From an uncultured Acidimicrobiales bacterium (lineage in GTDB: Bacteria; Actinomycetota; Acidimicrobiia; Acidimicrobiales; SHLQ01), in contig CALHTF010000015.1 in the NCBI GenBank assembly GCA_938038815.1, positions 1 to 55,098 on the forward strand: 55,098 bases of DNA. The letters are read 5' to 3'. Below, piece after piece: positions 1 to 7,185 of the stretch. The notes below the pieces were generated by a model. It did not search any database and had not been told where the DNA came from. It saw only the letters and a list, made by a program, of their open reading frames with translations. Made by a program: the position numbers and the translations under genes. The number at the start of each line of letters is the position of its first letter. The stretch's first letter is position 1.

Positions 1-1077
1 CTGAGCACCGGTACACCTGCTGGCGCTGAGGTGCCAAACGATGTCTCGGGCCAGGTTGCGGGTAAATCCAAGAAGGCAAAGGTCGGTAGCGCCAACTATG
101 TCGCACTGGTCTTCTCGGCCAATTCAGCCGGCCAAACATCACGTGAGTGCCACGGCGCACTCATCAGCCCGCAGTGGGTACTCGCTAGCGCGACCTGCCG
201 TACTCCTGGACTCGGCGAAAGCCTGTTCGTGGCCATCGGCGCCACCGACTTTGCCAAGAACAAAGACGCCGACTTCGACCTGAAGGCAATCACCCAGGTT
301 GTCGATCACCCACTGGCTTCGGACCGCTGGGCGGCTCGGGCGTACGACATGTCGTTGTACAAGCTCGAAAGCGCCACCAACCGTCGACCCGCCGTGGTCG
401 GCGCATTGCCCGGCAGCAAGGCAACCGTGTTCGACTACGGACCAACGACCACCAACGGAACCGACGGCGGCGTACTCCGCAAGGGCACCGCAACCATCGT
501 TGGCAACGCGTCGATGCTTGAGGTCCTTCGCGCCGTCGATGGCGACACCTCGACCGCTCCGCTCGACTCGATGATGATGCAGCGCATGGGCCCCGGCTCT
601 GAAGCTAAGCCGTGCCTCGCACCGGGCGCACCGCTGATCACCACCATCAAGGGTGTGCCGACCGTGGTCGGTCTCGCCAACGAGCTTGCAATTGTCGGCT
701 CAAACAACCGAAGCGACGCCTGCGGCCTTGCTCTCGGCGAGTACATCCACTTCTACCACCGGCTCTCGGGCAAGGCGACCACCGACTGGATCAAGGCCAC
801 CGTTGGCAAGACCGGTCCAGCCAAGGACAAGAAGTGCCGGGGCAAGGTTGCGACCTTGTTCGGAACCAACGCCAGCGAGACCATCATCGGCACCGGCGGT
901 AACGATGTGATCTTCGCCGCAAACGGAAACGACCGAGTGGTCGGCGGCAAGGGTAAGGACGTGCTTTGCGGCGGCGGCGGCGCCGACACCCTCGTCGGCG
1001 GCAAAGGCAAGGACATTTGCGACGGCGGCAAGGGCAACGACAAAGCCAAGGGTTGCGAGACCCAGAAGAAGATCTAG
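1..1077 (+). CDS. Secreted trypsin-like fold protein with degenerate active site and C-terminal RTX-like glycine repeats (5' end outside window)
   Basis: The reading frame is open to base 1, so the true start and any signal peptide lie upstream; a GTG at 31 is only an internal candidate. Numbering from that GTG, residues 20-255 look like a chymotrypsin-fold domain with paired cysteines (C40/C56). The His motif reads WVLASATC with Thr55 where His is expected, Asp106 is kept (YDMSLYKL), and the Ser motif reads CLAPGAPL with Pro198 at the Ser position, so proteolysis is unlikely. Residues 282-345 hold GGxGxD-type nonapeptides (GTGGNDVI, GGKGKDVL) like calcium-binding RTX repeats, with extra cysteines. 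A binding or structural exported role is inferred. Confidence 0.75.
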   Translation: MSTGTPAGAEVPNDVSGQVAGKSKKAKVGSANYVALVFSANSAGQTSRECHGALISPQWVLASATCRTPGLGESLFVAIGATDFAKNKDADFDLKAITQVVDHPLASDRWAARAYDMSLYKLESATNRRPAVVGALPGSKATVFDYGPTTTNGTDGGVLRKGTATIVGNASMLEVLRAVDGDTSTAPLDSMMMQRMGPGSEAKPCLAPGAPLITTIKGVPTVVGLANELAIVGSNNRSDACGLALGEYIHFYHRLSGKATTDWIKATVGKTGPAKDKKCRGKVATLFGTNASETIIGTGGNDVIFAANGNDRVVGGKGKDVLCGGGGADTLVGGKGKDICDGGKGNDKAKGCETQKKI

Positions 1078-1103
1078 CGGCCAACGCTGATCTGAACAAT
1101 CGA

Positions 1104-1135
1104 GGTTCGACCCCGGCGTTGGCCGGGGTCGAACC
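1104..1135 (+). terminator. Rho-independent terminator after the RTX-like gene
   Basis: A perfect 14-bp stem (1104-1117 with 1122-1135) and a GTTG loop lie 26 bases past the stop codon, followed by CGTTTT and a second T run. It separates the first gene from the molybdate operon. Confidence 0.8.
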
Positions 1136-1200
1136 CGTTTTGGGGGCTTTTTGCCCGAACTAGCTTGCCGCAGGCAGGTTTCTTGCCACAAACTTGGCAA

Positions 1201-1599
1201 ATGCAAGAGTTTCGATTGGGAGAAGCCGCCAATCTTTTAGGGGTTGGCGTCGATACGTTGCGACGCTGGGCCGACGACGGGCGGGTAACCACCACCCGAA
1301 CTGCGGGCGGCCAGCGACGCATCCCGGGACCCGAGTTGGCCCGATTCGCGGTCGAACTCGCCGCCGATGCCGCCGCCGACGGGCCGGCCGAACTCTCGGC
1401 TCGCAACCGGTTTGTGGGCCTGGTCACCAAGGTCACCACCGACACCGTCATGGCTCAGGTAGAACTTCAGGCCGGACCAAACCGCATCGTTTCGCTCATC
1501 TCCGCCGAAGCGGTTCGCGACCTTGGCCTTGAGCCCGGGGTGCTCGCCGTTGCCGCGGTGAAGGCAACCACCGTCATCATCGAGCGTCCCGACCGGTGA
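1201..1599 (+). CDS. Molybdate-responsive regulator: MerR/excisionase-type HTH fused to a TOBE (molbindin) domain
   Basis: This 132-aa protein has an N-terminal DNA-binding segment (residues 1-50, FRLGEAANLLGVGVDTLRRW, then RTAGGQRRIP) typical of MerR-like or excisionase HTH domains. Residues 65-130 form a TOBE domain (ARNRFVGLVTKV ... VAAVKATTVIIE) of the kind that binds molybdate or tungstate. A TTG at 1165 is in frame, but the ATG at 1201 places the HTH at the usual distance from the N terminus. The stop overlaps the GTG of modA by 4 nt, so it is probably co-translated with the transporter. It likely senses intracellular molybdate and controls this operon; that role is inferred from domains and position. 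Confidence 0.85.
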   Translation: MQEFRLGEAANLLGVGVDTLRRWADDGRVTTTRTAGGQRRIPGPELARFAVELAADAAADGPAELSARNRFVGLVTKVTTDTVMAQVELQAGPNRIVSLISAEAVRDLGLEPGVLAVAAVKATTVIIERPDR

Positions 1600-2384
1600 A
1601 CCACGCTCGTTCGGTTGTCACGTTTCTCGCCGGGCTGGCCGTGGCCGCCTTGGCGGGTTGTAGCGGCACCGCCGATCAGCCCGCTTCGGGGACCACAAGC
1701 GACCCGATCAACCTCACCGTGCACTCGGCTACGTCGCTCACCAACGCACTGCCCGAAATCATCGAGGCTTTCGTGGCGGCCGAAGCGGCGGGCGGATCGG
1801 TCATCGAGGTTGAACTGATCTTCGGTGGATCGTCAGGCTTGGCGACCAGCATCACCGAAGGCGCCCGATCGAATGTCTTCGTGTCGGCCAACTCGCAGGT
1901 GACCTCACGCTTGGTCGACGCCGGCGTCGCTTCGTCGTCGACGGTCATCGCCTTCAACGACGTTGCGTTGGTCGTGCCACCCGGTGATCCGGCGCAAATC
2001 GCCGCCGACTTCGCCAACCTCAACCGGGCGGCCGTCGCTCGTTGTGCGCCGGAGGTGCCATGCGGCGCGTTGGCGCTGCGAACCCTCGCCGAACTTGGAC
2101 TCGAGATAACCCCCCGCACCGAAGAGCGAAACGTTCGGGCGGTACTGGCCAAGGTAGAACTCGGCGAAGTCGATGCTGGTTTCGTCTACCAAAGCGACGC
2201 CCAGCTCAGCGGCGACAAGGTGACGGTGATCGACCTTGGGATTACCGAACCACTGGTCACCGACTACTCGGCGGTGGTCATTCGCGACCAGCTGTACTCC
2301 GACCAGAGCCAACGATTCATCGCCTTTCTCACCACCCAACCGGCCCAGGAAATCCTGGCCAGCCACGGGTTCACCCGCCTATGA
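1596..2384 (+). CDS. modA: Molybdate ABC transporter substrate-binding lipoprotein ModA
   Basis: The 262-aa product has a signal peptide ending in a lipobox (LAGC, Cys22) and a type II periplasmic-binding fold. ModA-like segments include LTVHSATSLTNALPEIIEAF, GGSSGLATSITEGA and EVDAGFVYQSDA. It would capture molybdate (or tungstate) outside the membrane and deliver it to ModB. The GTG start overlaps the regulator stop (GTGA) and its stop overlaps modB (ATGA), so the order regulator-modA-modB-modC is translationally coupled. Oxyanion specificity cannot be told from sequence alone. Confidence 0.92.
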   Translation: MNHARSVVTFLAGLAVAALAGCSGTADQPASGTTSDPINLTVHSATSLTNALPEIIEAFVAAEAAGGSVIEVELIFGGSSGLATSITEGARSNVFVSANSQVTSRLVDAGVASSSTVIAFNDVALVVPPGDPAQIAADFANLNRAAVARCAPEVPCGALALRTLAELGLEITPRTEERNVRAVLAKVELGEVDAGFVYQSDAQLSGDKVTVIDLGITEPLVTDYSAVVIRDQLYSDQSQRFIAFLTTQPAQEILASHGFTRL

Positions 2385-3187
2385 GCGCCGAACAACGCAG
2401 CACCGCGCCCCTGACCCGAGTGCCCCGCGTGGCGATTTTCGGCGCCGTACTGGCCATTGGGTTACTGCTTGCCCCGATCGCCGGACTCCTGCTGCGGACC
2501 CCCTGGGACCGACTCGGCGCATTGCTGACCAACGAGGCCTCCCTCACCGCCTTGCGCCTGTCGTTGGTGGTCAGCATCAGCGCCTTGGCGATCGTGGTCG
2601 TGCTCGGGTTTCCGCTCGCCTGGTTCTTGGCCTACACCGACTTCCCGGGCCAACGAATCGTCCGGGCATTCATCTTGTTGCCCATGGTTCTTCCCCCCGT
2701 CGTGGGCGGCACCGCGTTGTTGTTTGCGCTCGGTAGGCGCGGGTTCATCGGCCAACTTCTCGACCGCTGGTTCGGCATCGAGTTGCTCGGCACCACGAGC
2801 GCCGCCATCATCGCCGCCGCCTTCGTCGCCCTTCCGTTCTTCGTTTCGACCGTCGAGTCTGCGCTGCGCGAGACCTCGGCAAACCTCGACGAAGCAGCGG
2901 CGACGCTGGGAGCATCGCCCGGCTACATCATGCGCCGGATCACCCTGCCCCAAATCACATCGTCGTTGCTGGCCGGGGTCGCCCTGTCGTGGGCGCGAGC
3001 CTTGGGTGAGTTTGGGGCCACCGTGACCTTCGCCGGCAATCGCTCGGGACAGACCCGGACCTTGCCGCTCGAGATCTTCCTCGCCCTCGAGGCCGACCCC
3101 GATGCGGCCCTGGCGCTCAGCCTGATCCTGATGCTCGTGTCGCTCGCCATCCTCACCGTCACCCGCGACCGGTGGATGCCCCGATGA
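2381..3187 (+). CDS. modB: Molybdate ABC transporter permease ModB
   Basis: The 268-aa integral membrane protein has about six hydrophobic segments and the permease EAA-type loop (EAAATLGASPGYIMRRITLP), which contacts the ATPase. The ATG at 2381 overlaps the modA stop by 4 nt; the same frame is open further upstream, but that region is modA coding sequence in another frame. The length fits ModB. It forms the channel of the molybdate importer with ModC. Confidence 0.93.
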   Translation: MSAEQRSTAPLTRVPRVAIFGAVLAIGLLLAPIAGLLLRTPWDRLGALLTNEASLTALRLSLVVSISALAIVVVLGFPLAWFLAYTDFPGQRIVRAFILLPMVLPPVVGGTALLFALGRRGFIGQLLDRWFGIELLGTTSAAIIAAAFVALPFFVSTVESALRETSANLDEAAATLGASPGYIMRRITLPQITSSLLAGVALSWARALGEFGATVTFAGNRSGQTRTLPLEIFLALEADPDAALALSLILMLVSLAILTVTRDRWMPR

Positions 3188-4248
3188 CCACGCTTTCTCT
3201 TAAGGGCCGAATCGAACGCGAGAACTTCGGAATCGATGTCGAGCTCGAATCGTCGAGAGGGCAAACCACCGCGCTCATCGGACCGAACGGCTCCGGCAAG
3301 AGCACCATCCTTCGGGCGATCGCCGGGCTCGAATCGTTGACCTCGGGCCAGCTCATGATCGACGGGCAGCCCTACGACGCACCGGGCGTGCATGTCGCCC
3401 CGCCAAAACGGTCGGTCGGCGTGGTGTTTCAAGACCTGCGACTCTTCGATCATCTCTCGGTGAAGGACAACGTTGGCTTTGGACTCGACGCTCGCGGGGT
3501 GTCGGGGCCGGCCAAAACCCGCAACGTTGGTCGAATGCTCGACCTGTTCGAGCTCGGGCCGCTCGCCGATCGCCGACCCCCCACCCTTTCGGGTGGGCAA
3601 CAGGCTCGGGTCGCGTTCGCCCGAGCAGCAGCTATCGAACCCGCGGTGCTACTCCTCGACGAGCCGTTCGGGGCGATCGATGTCGAAACTCGCCAAGCCT
3701 TGAGAGCCCCATTTGCCGAAGTCGCCGCAACGACCGCGGTTGTTCTGGTTACCCACGACCAGGTCGAGGCCCGCGTGCTGGCCGACCAACTCGTGGTCCT
3801 CGACTCGACCTCGAGCGGCCCGGCGACCACCAGCATCGTGGCCCAGGCCGGTTCACCCGATGCGGTTGCCGCCCGGCCTCAGACCTCGTTCGCCGCCGAG
3901 CTACTTGGCACCAACCTGTTGACCGGAACCGCGGACGACACCGTGGTTACTCTCGCATCCGGCGCCACGCTGACGACGGCCAAACCAGCGTCGGGTGTTG
4001 TGCATCTCACCTTCTCGCCCACCGCCGTGAGCCTGCACCGCACCAAGCCCGAAGGGGCCAGCGCCCGCAACCTGTGGTCGGCCGAAGTCGGCGAACTCAA
4101 CGATCGGAGCGGCCCGGTCCTGGTCCGGCTGGTTGGCGACATCCCGGTTGCCGCCATGGTCACGCCGGCCGCGGTGGCCGATCTTGGCTTGGCGCCCGGC
4201 AAGGTGGTTTGGGCGTCGGTGAAGGCAACCGAAATTACGGTGTCGTAG
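3184..4248 (+). CDS. modC: Molybdate ABC transporter ATP-binding protein ModC
   Basis: The 354-aa ATPase shows Walker A GPNGSGKST (residues 33-41), the signature LSGGQQARVAFARA (about 135), Walker B LLLDEPFGAID and the switch His in LVTHDQVEA. The C-terminal 65 residues form one TOBE domain (AEVGELNDRSG ... WASVKATEITV), the usual ModC arrangement for molybdate-dependent inhibition. I chose ATG 3184 (ATGA overlap with modB) over an in-frame GTG at 3172. Its 3' end overlaps the convergent peptidase gene by 14 bp with no terminator between them. Confidence 0.93.
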   Translation: MTTLSLKGRIERENFGIDVELESSRGQTTALIGPNGSGKSTILRAIAGLESLTSGQLMIDGQPYDAPGVHVAPPKRSVGVVFQDLRLFDHLSVKDNVGFGLDARGVSGPAKTRNVGRMLDLFELGPLADRRPPTLSGGQQARVAFARAAAIEPAVLLLDEPFGAIDVETRQALRAPFAEVAATTAVVLVTHDQVEARVLADQLVVLDSTSSGPATTSIVAQAGSPDAVAARPQTSFAAELLGTNLLTGTADDTVVTLASGATLTTAKPASGVVHLTFSPTAVSLHRTKPEGASARNLWSAEVGELNDRSGPVLVRLVGDIPVAAMVTPAAVADLGLAPGKVVWASVKATEITVS

Positions 4249-6346
4249 CGCCCTTGCTCAGGGCATCGTTCAAGAACGCGACCTGCAACAGCAGCAGGTT
4301 TTCGGCCACCTCTTCTTGTGGCGTCATGTGGGTGACGCCCGACAATGGCAACACCTGATGAGGACGGCCCGCCTCCAGCAAGGCCCGCGACAACACCAGC
4401 GTGTGGGCGGCCACCACGTTGTCGTCGGCTAGCCCGTGGATCAGCATCAGCGGACGATCGAGCTGCGGCGCCAGCGGCACCAACGAGGTCGTGTCGTACG
4501 GCCCGGGGTCGATCGACGGGTTGCCCAAATACCGCTCGGTGTAGTGCGTGTCGTACAGCCGCCACTCGGTCACCGGCGCCCCGGCAATGCCCGCGTGGAA
4601 AACCTCCGGCCGGGCCATGACGGCAAGCGCGGCCAGGTACCCGCCAAACGACCAACCCCGAATCCCAACCCGGGTGAGATCCATCTGCGGATACAACTCG
4701 GCGGCGGCGTGCAGGGCGTCGACCTGGTCGTCGAGCACCGGATTGGCGAGATCGTTGCGCACCGAGCGTTCCCATGCGGCGCCTCGACCAGGGGTGCCGC
4801 GACCGTCGGCGATAACCACGGCAAAGCCTTGGTCGGCAAACCACTGCGACGACCGCATCGACGCTTGGGACTTCTGTACCCGCAGCGCATGGGGGCCACC
4901 GTAGGGATCGAGCAGGACGGGCAAGGACTCTGGATCATGGTCGCCGTCGGGCAACAAGACGGCGATGTTCAACTGGCGGGCGCCGACGATATGGAAGTGC
5001 GGCTTGGCCACAATCACCGGCGTCTCGGCGGCCGATGCGATGGAGATCGGCGGACCTTCGAGCGGGTGGAAGGAGGCCCCCGACGTTTCGGCCGACAAGG
5101 TCGACGAAATCCTCACCGAACCCCCGGCCGAGAACACGCCGCCGTGGATACCCGGTTCGGTGGTGAGCTGTTCGACCGATCCATCGAAGCCGATCCGCAA
5201 CAGTTGGATCTCGGTGGCGTCGTATCCGCCGGCCACCACCACACCATCGGCCGATGCTCGCAGTACGCGGCGGACCTGAAGTTTTGGTGCATCCACGACC
5301 TGACCGTCGAACATCAGACCAACCGTGTCGTCGACGATGGTGGTCGTAAGCATCTTTCCGTCGATCCACGCCGGAAGGCCGCTCATCAGTTCGACCCACG
5401 ACTCGTCACTGTCGGTATGGACTACCGAACAGTCGCCGGCTGCCGGATCGATGTCGATCACGTCGAGGGTTCGCTGATCGCGAGACTGGGCGGCGATCCA
5501 CGGTCGTCCGTTGGCCTGCCAACCGGCTCGGGCCAGATACTCATGGGTTTCTCCGGTGCGCCACGCCACGGGGGTTTGGCTCCCGTCGAGACCAATCAGA
5601 ACGAGAGACACCGTCGCATTGGCGGTGCCGGCTTGGGGGTAACGAATCGTGCGGACGGGGGCACCCGGGTCGACTGGCGCCGCGATGTGCCACTGCTCGA
5701 TCGGGGCTTCGTCGACTCGGGCGACCAGCAACGTGGTTCCGTCAGGCGACCACCAGAACCCTCGGCTGCGACCCATCTCTTCGGCCGCCGCGAACTCGGC
5801 CGATCCCCACAAGACCGTCGGGGCGTCAGGTTCGGCCGCTAGTTCGATATCGCCGTCGGCGCTGGTAACCCGAAGCGTTGGCCCAGACACGTAGGCAACC
5901 TTGGTGCCGCTCGGGTCGAACCGCGGGTCGAAGGCGTTCCCCGGGGTCGGCAACTCGGTGATCGTGGTCGGTTCGTCGGGTGCACCAATCTCGGCCACGA
6001 ACAGCCGCCCGCCGAGCGCAAAGACCGCCTTCGTGGCGTCGCTGGTCGCCTGATAGGTGACGATTCCCTCGCCCGACTCACGAGCCCGCTCGCGACGAGC
6101 CTTCTCCGCATCGGTGAGTTCGGCCGACCCGGCGTTGTCAGCCAGTACCACGGTGGGATCGGCGACGAGTCGCTCGTGGCCGCTGGACGCGTCGAGACAC
6201 CAAAGCGAGTTCACCGCACCTTGGCCACCGCCGGAACGGACAAACAACACCCGGTCGCCCGCCTTGGCGACCACAAAACTGCGCGGCGCGCCAACGGTAT
6301 ACCTGCGGGTTCGAGCGTTCTGGCGGGGAAAGGTATCGGTACTCAC
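4235..6346 (-). CDS. S9 family peptidase (dipeptidyl-peptidase IV / prolyl oligopeptidase type)
   Basis: This protein of about 703 aa has an N-terminal beta-propeller region (roughly residues 30-430; repeated strands such as DPRFDPSGTKVAYVSG and GFWWSPDGTTLLVARVDE) and a C-terminal alpha/beta hydrolase domain. The catalytic triad is visible: Ser in GWSFGGYLA (about 566), Asp in HGLADDNV (about 641) and His in GVTHM (about 673). The EE pair that anchors the substrate amino terminus in DPP IV may be EFAAAEEMGR. No signal peptide is seen, so it is probably cytoplasmic and trims proline-containing peptides. TTG 6373 and GTG 6370 are alternative starts; GTG 6346 matches the expected N terminus. 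Confidence 0.88.
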   Translation of the reverse strand: MSTDTFPRQNARTRRYTVGAPRSFVVAKAGDRVLFVRSGGGQGAVNSLWCLDASSGHERLVADPTVVLADNAGSAELTDAEKARRERARESGEGIVTYQATSDATKAVFALGGRLFVAEIGAPDEPTTITELPTPGNAFDPRFDPSGTKVAYVSGPTLRVTSADGDIELAAEPDAPTVLWGSAEFAAAEEMGRSRGFWWSPDGTTLLVARVDEAPIEQWHIAAPVDPGAPVRTIRYPQAGTANATVSLVLIGLDGSQTPVAWRTGETHEYLARAGWQANGRPWIAAQSRDQRTLDVIDIDPAAGDCSVVHTDSDESWVELMSGLPAWIDGKMLTTTIVDDTVGLMFDGQVVDAPKLQVRRVLRASADGVVVAGGYDATEIQLLRIGFDGSVEQLTTEPGIHGGVFSAGGSVRISSTLSAETSGASFHPLEGPPISIASAAETPVIVAKPHFHIVGARQLNIAVLLPDGDHDPESLPVLLDPYGGPHALRVQKSQASMRSSQWFADQGFAVVIADGRGTPGRGAAWERSVRNDLANPVLDDQVDALHAAAELYPQMDLTRVGIRGWSFGGYLAALAVMARPEVFHAGIAGAPVTEWRLYDTHYTERYLGNPSIDPGPYDTTSLVPLAPQLDRPLMLIHGLADDNVVAAHTLVLSRALLEAGRPHQVLPLSGVTHMTPQEEVAENLLLLQVAFLNDALSKGATTP

Positions 6347-6385
6347 CCGCCGGACACTACCGGACCGCACCAACCCAAATCAGAA

Positions 6386-6414
6386 CTGCATCAGGTGTCT
6401 GACACCTGTTGCAG
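6386..6414. repeat. 29-bp near-perfect palindrome
   Basis: The core CAGGTGTCTGACACCTG (6392-6408) is a perfect 8-1-8 inverted repeat. The arms extend to CTGCA/TGCAG with one T-T mismatch, giving 14-bp arms around one base. It lies 4 bp beyond the stop of the 6419-6859 gene and upstream of the S9 peptidase, so it could act as a terminator hairpin for the former, an operator for the latter, or be a REP-like repeat. No U-run follows it. Confidence 0.7.
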
Positions 6415-6418
6415 ATTG

Positions 6419-6859
6419 TTATTCGCTTTCGGCGGTTGCCGGCTCGGCGGGCGCTTCTTCGGCGGCGTCTTCTGCTTGGTCGTCGGCCGCTGCGGCCTCC
6501 GCCGATGCCTCCGCTGGCGCTTCCTCGGCCTTGGCTTCTTCGGTCGGCGCTTCTTCGGCGGGTGCCTCGTCTGCCTCGGCCTTGGCGGGCTTCTCGGGCT
6601 TGGCGAGCGGGTCGGCTTTGACGGCGGCTAGGTGAGTCACGGCCGCCTTGTAGGCGGCCTCGGCCTCGGACTTGTCTTCGGGCGATGCGCTGGAGTCGCT
6701 GGTGAGCTTCGAGACGCGGTTTGCCGCCTCTTTCTTGGCCCGTTCGGCTTTGGCTATGGCCGCCGCGGCACGCTTGTCCTTCTCGGTTTCCTTGAGGTAC
6801 TGGTTGAACAGCTCAAGGGAGATAAGGGTTTCGTCGTCGATCGCAGATACGTCACTCAC
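6419..6859 (-). CDS. Hypothetical Ala/Glu-rich protein with a predicted helical N-terminal half
   Basis: The 146-aa product starts at GTG 6859 (SDVSAIDDETL). Residues 10-80 are charged and helix-prone (YLKETEKDKRAAAAIAKAER), probably a coiled coil. Residues 85-146 are a low-complexity Pro/Ala/Glu tail (EEAPAEEAPTEEA). The frame stays open far upstream to 7969, but the translation there is non-coding in character and overlaps another gene. No function can be assigned; the composition suggests a cytoplasmic acidic scaffold-like or disordered protein. Confidence 0.6.
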   Translation of the reverse strand: MSDVSAIDDETLISLELFNQYLKETEKDKRAAAAIAKAERAKKEAANRVSKLTSDSSASPEDKSEAEAAYKAAVTHLAAVKADPLAKPEKPAKAEADEAPAEEAPTEEAKAEEAPAEASAEAAAADDQAEDAAEEAPAEPATAESE

Positions 6860-6906
6860 ACCAGCATCATTGCACCCGCCAGAGCCCGCTACACCACTCG
6901 GGAACG

Positions 6907-6955
6907 CTGACTCAGAGTCGTGGTGCACTGTCCCCTGACTCAGAGTCGTGGTGCA
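6907..6955. repeat. 21-bp direct repeat in two copies with internal palindrome
   Basis: Identical copies at 6907-6927 and 6935-6955 are separated by 7 bp (CTGTCCC). Each contains GACTCAGAGTC, a perfect 5-1-5 inverted repeat, followed by GTGGTGCA. They lie about 50 bp upstream of the GTG start of the 6419-6859 gene and could be a paired operator or a small repeat family. Confidence 0.8.
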
Positions 6956-6966
6956 GCAAAACGAAA

Positions 6967-6995
6967 TGCGCCGACCCGGCGGGTGGGTCGGCGCA
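6967..6995 (-). terminator. Terminator of the thiolase-like gene
   Basis: A perfect 11-bp stem TGCGCCGACCC/GGGTCGGCGCA with a 7-nt loop is followed, on the minus strand, by TTTCGTTTT. It lies downstream of the gene ending at 7186. Confidence 0.7.
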
Positions 6996-7158
6996 CATCT
7001 TTTGGGGGGGGGATTCCCCGAGCTGGCGGATTTGGGGGGAAAATCGGAGAGGGCGGGGACCAACTCGCTTTGCCTAGCTCGGTGTACTCGGCGTTGCCGT
7101 GTACAGATAGAGGACTCCCGAGCAGGGTAGAAAGTCGCGAGAAATTCACAAAAGTTTC

Positions 7159-7167
7159 TGTGGATAA
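7159..7167 (-). promoter_or_regulatory. Perfect DnaA box
   Basis: TGTGGATAA is the reverse complement of the consensus TTATCCACA. It is isolated, with no AT-rich unwinding region or replication gene beside it, so it is more likely a titration or regulatory site than an origin. Confidence 0.4.
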
Positions 7168-7185
7168 CCCATTTTCCCTGGTCAG

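Larger units (their letters stand above)
6860..7185. other. Intergenic gap with tandem repeat, terminator, G-run and DnaA box
   Basis: No convincing gene is seen here. The gap holds a 21-bp direct repeat (6907-6955), a terminator hairpin (6967-6995), a run of nine G (7004-7012) and one perfect DnaA box (7159-7167). The flanking genes both read on the minus strand. Confidence 0.6.

Noticed and set aside
1104..1135. tRNA T-arm-like sequence GGTTCGACCCC
   Set aside because: It is one arm of a perfect 14-bp hairpin; no acceptor, D or anticodon arm is around it. It is a terminator.
4436..5842. A 468-codon plus-strand frame opposite the S9 peptidase
   Set aside because: His/Arg/Gly-rich shadow of the peptidase gene with no domain.
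7004..7012. G-quadruplex at the nine-G run
   Set aside because: Only one long G-run with a second shorter one at a distance; four spaced G-tracts are not clear.
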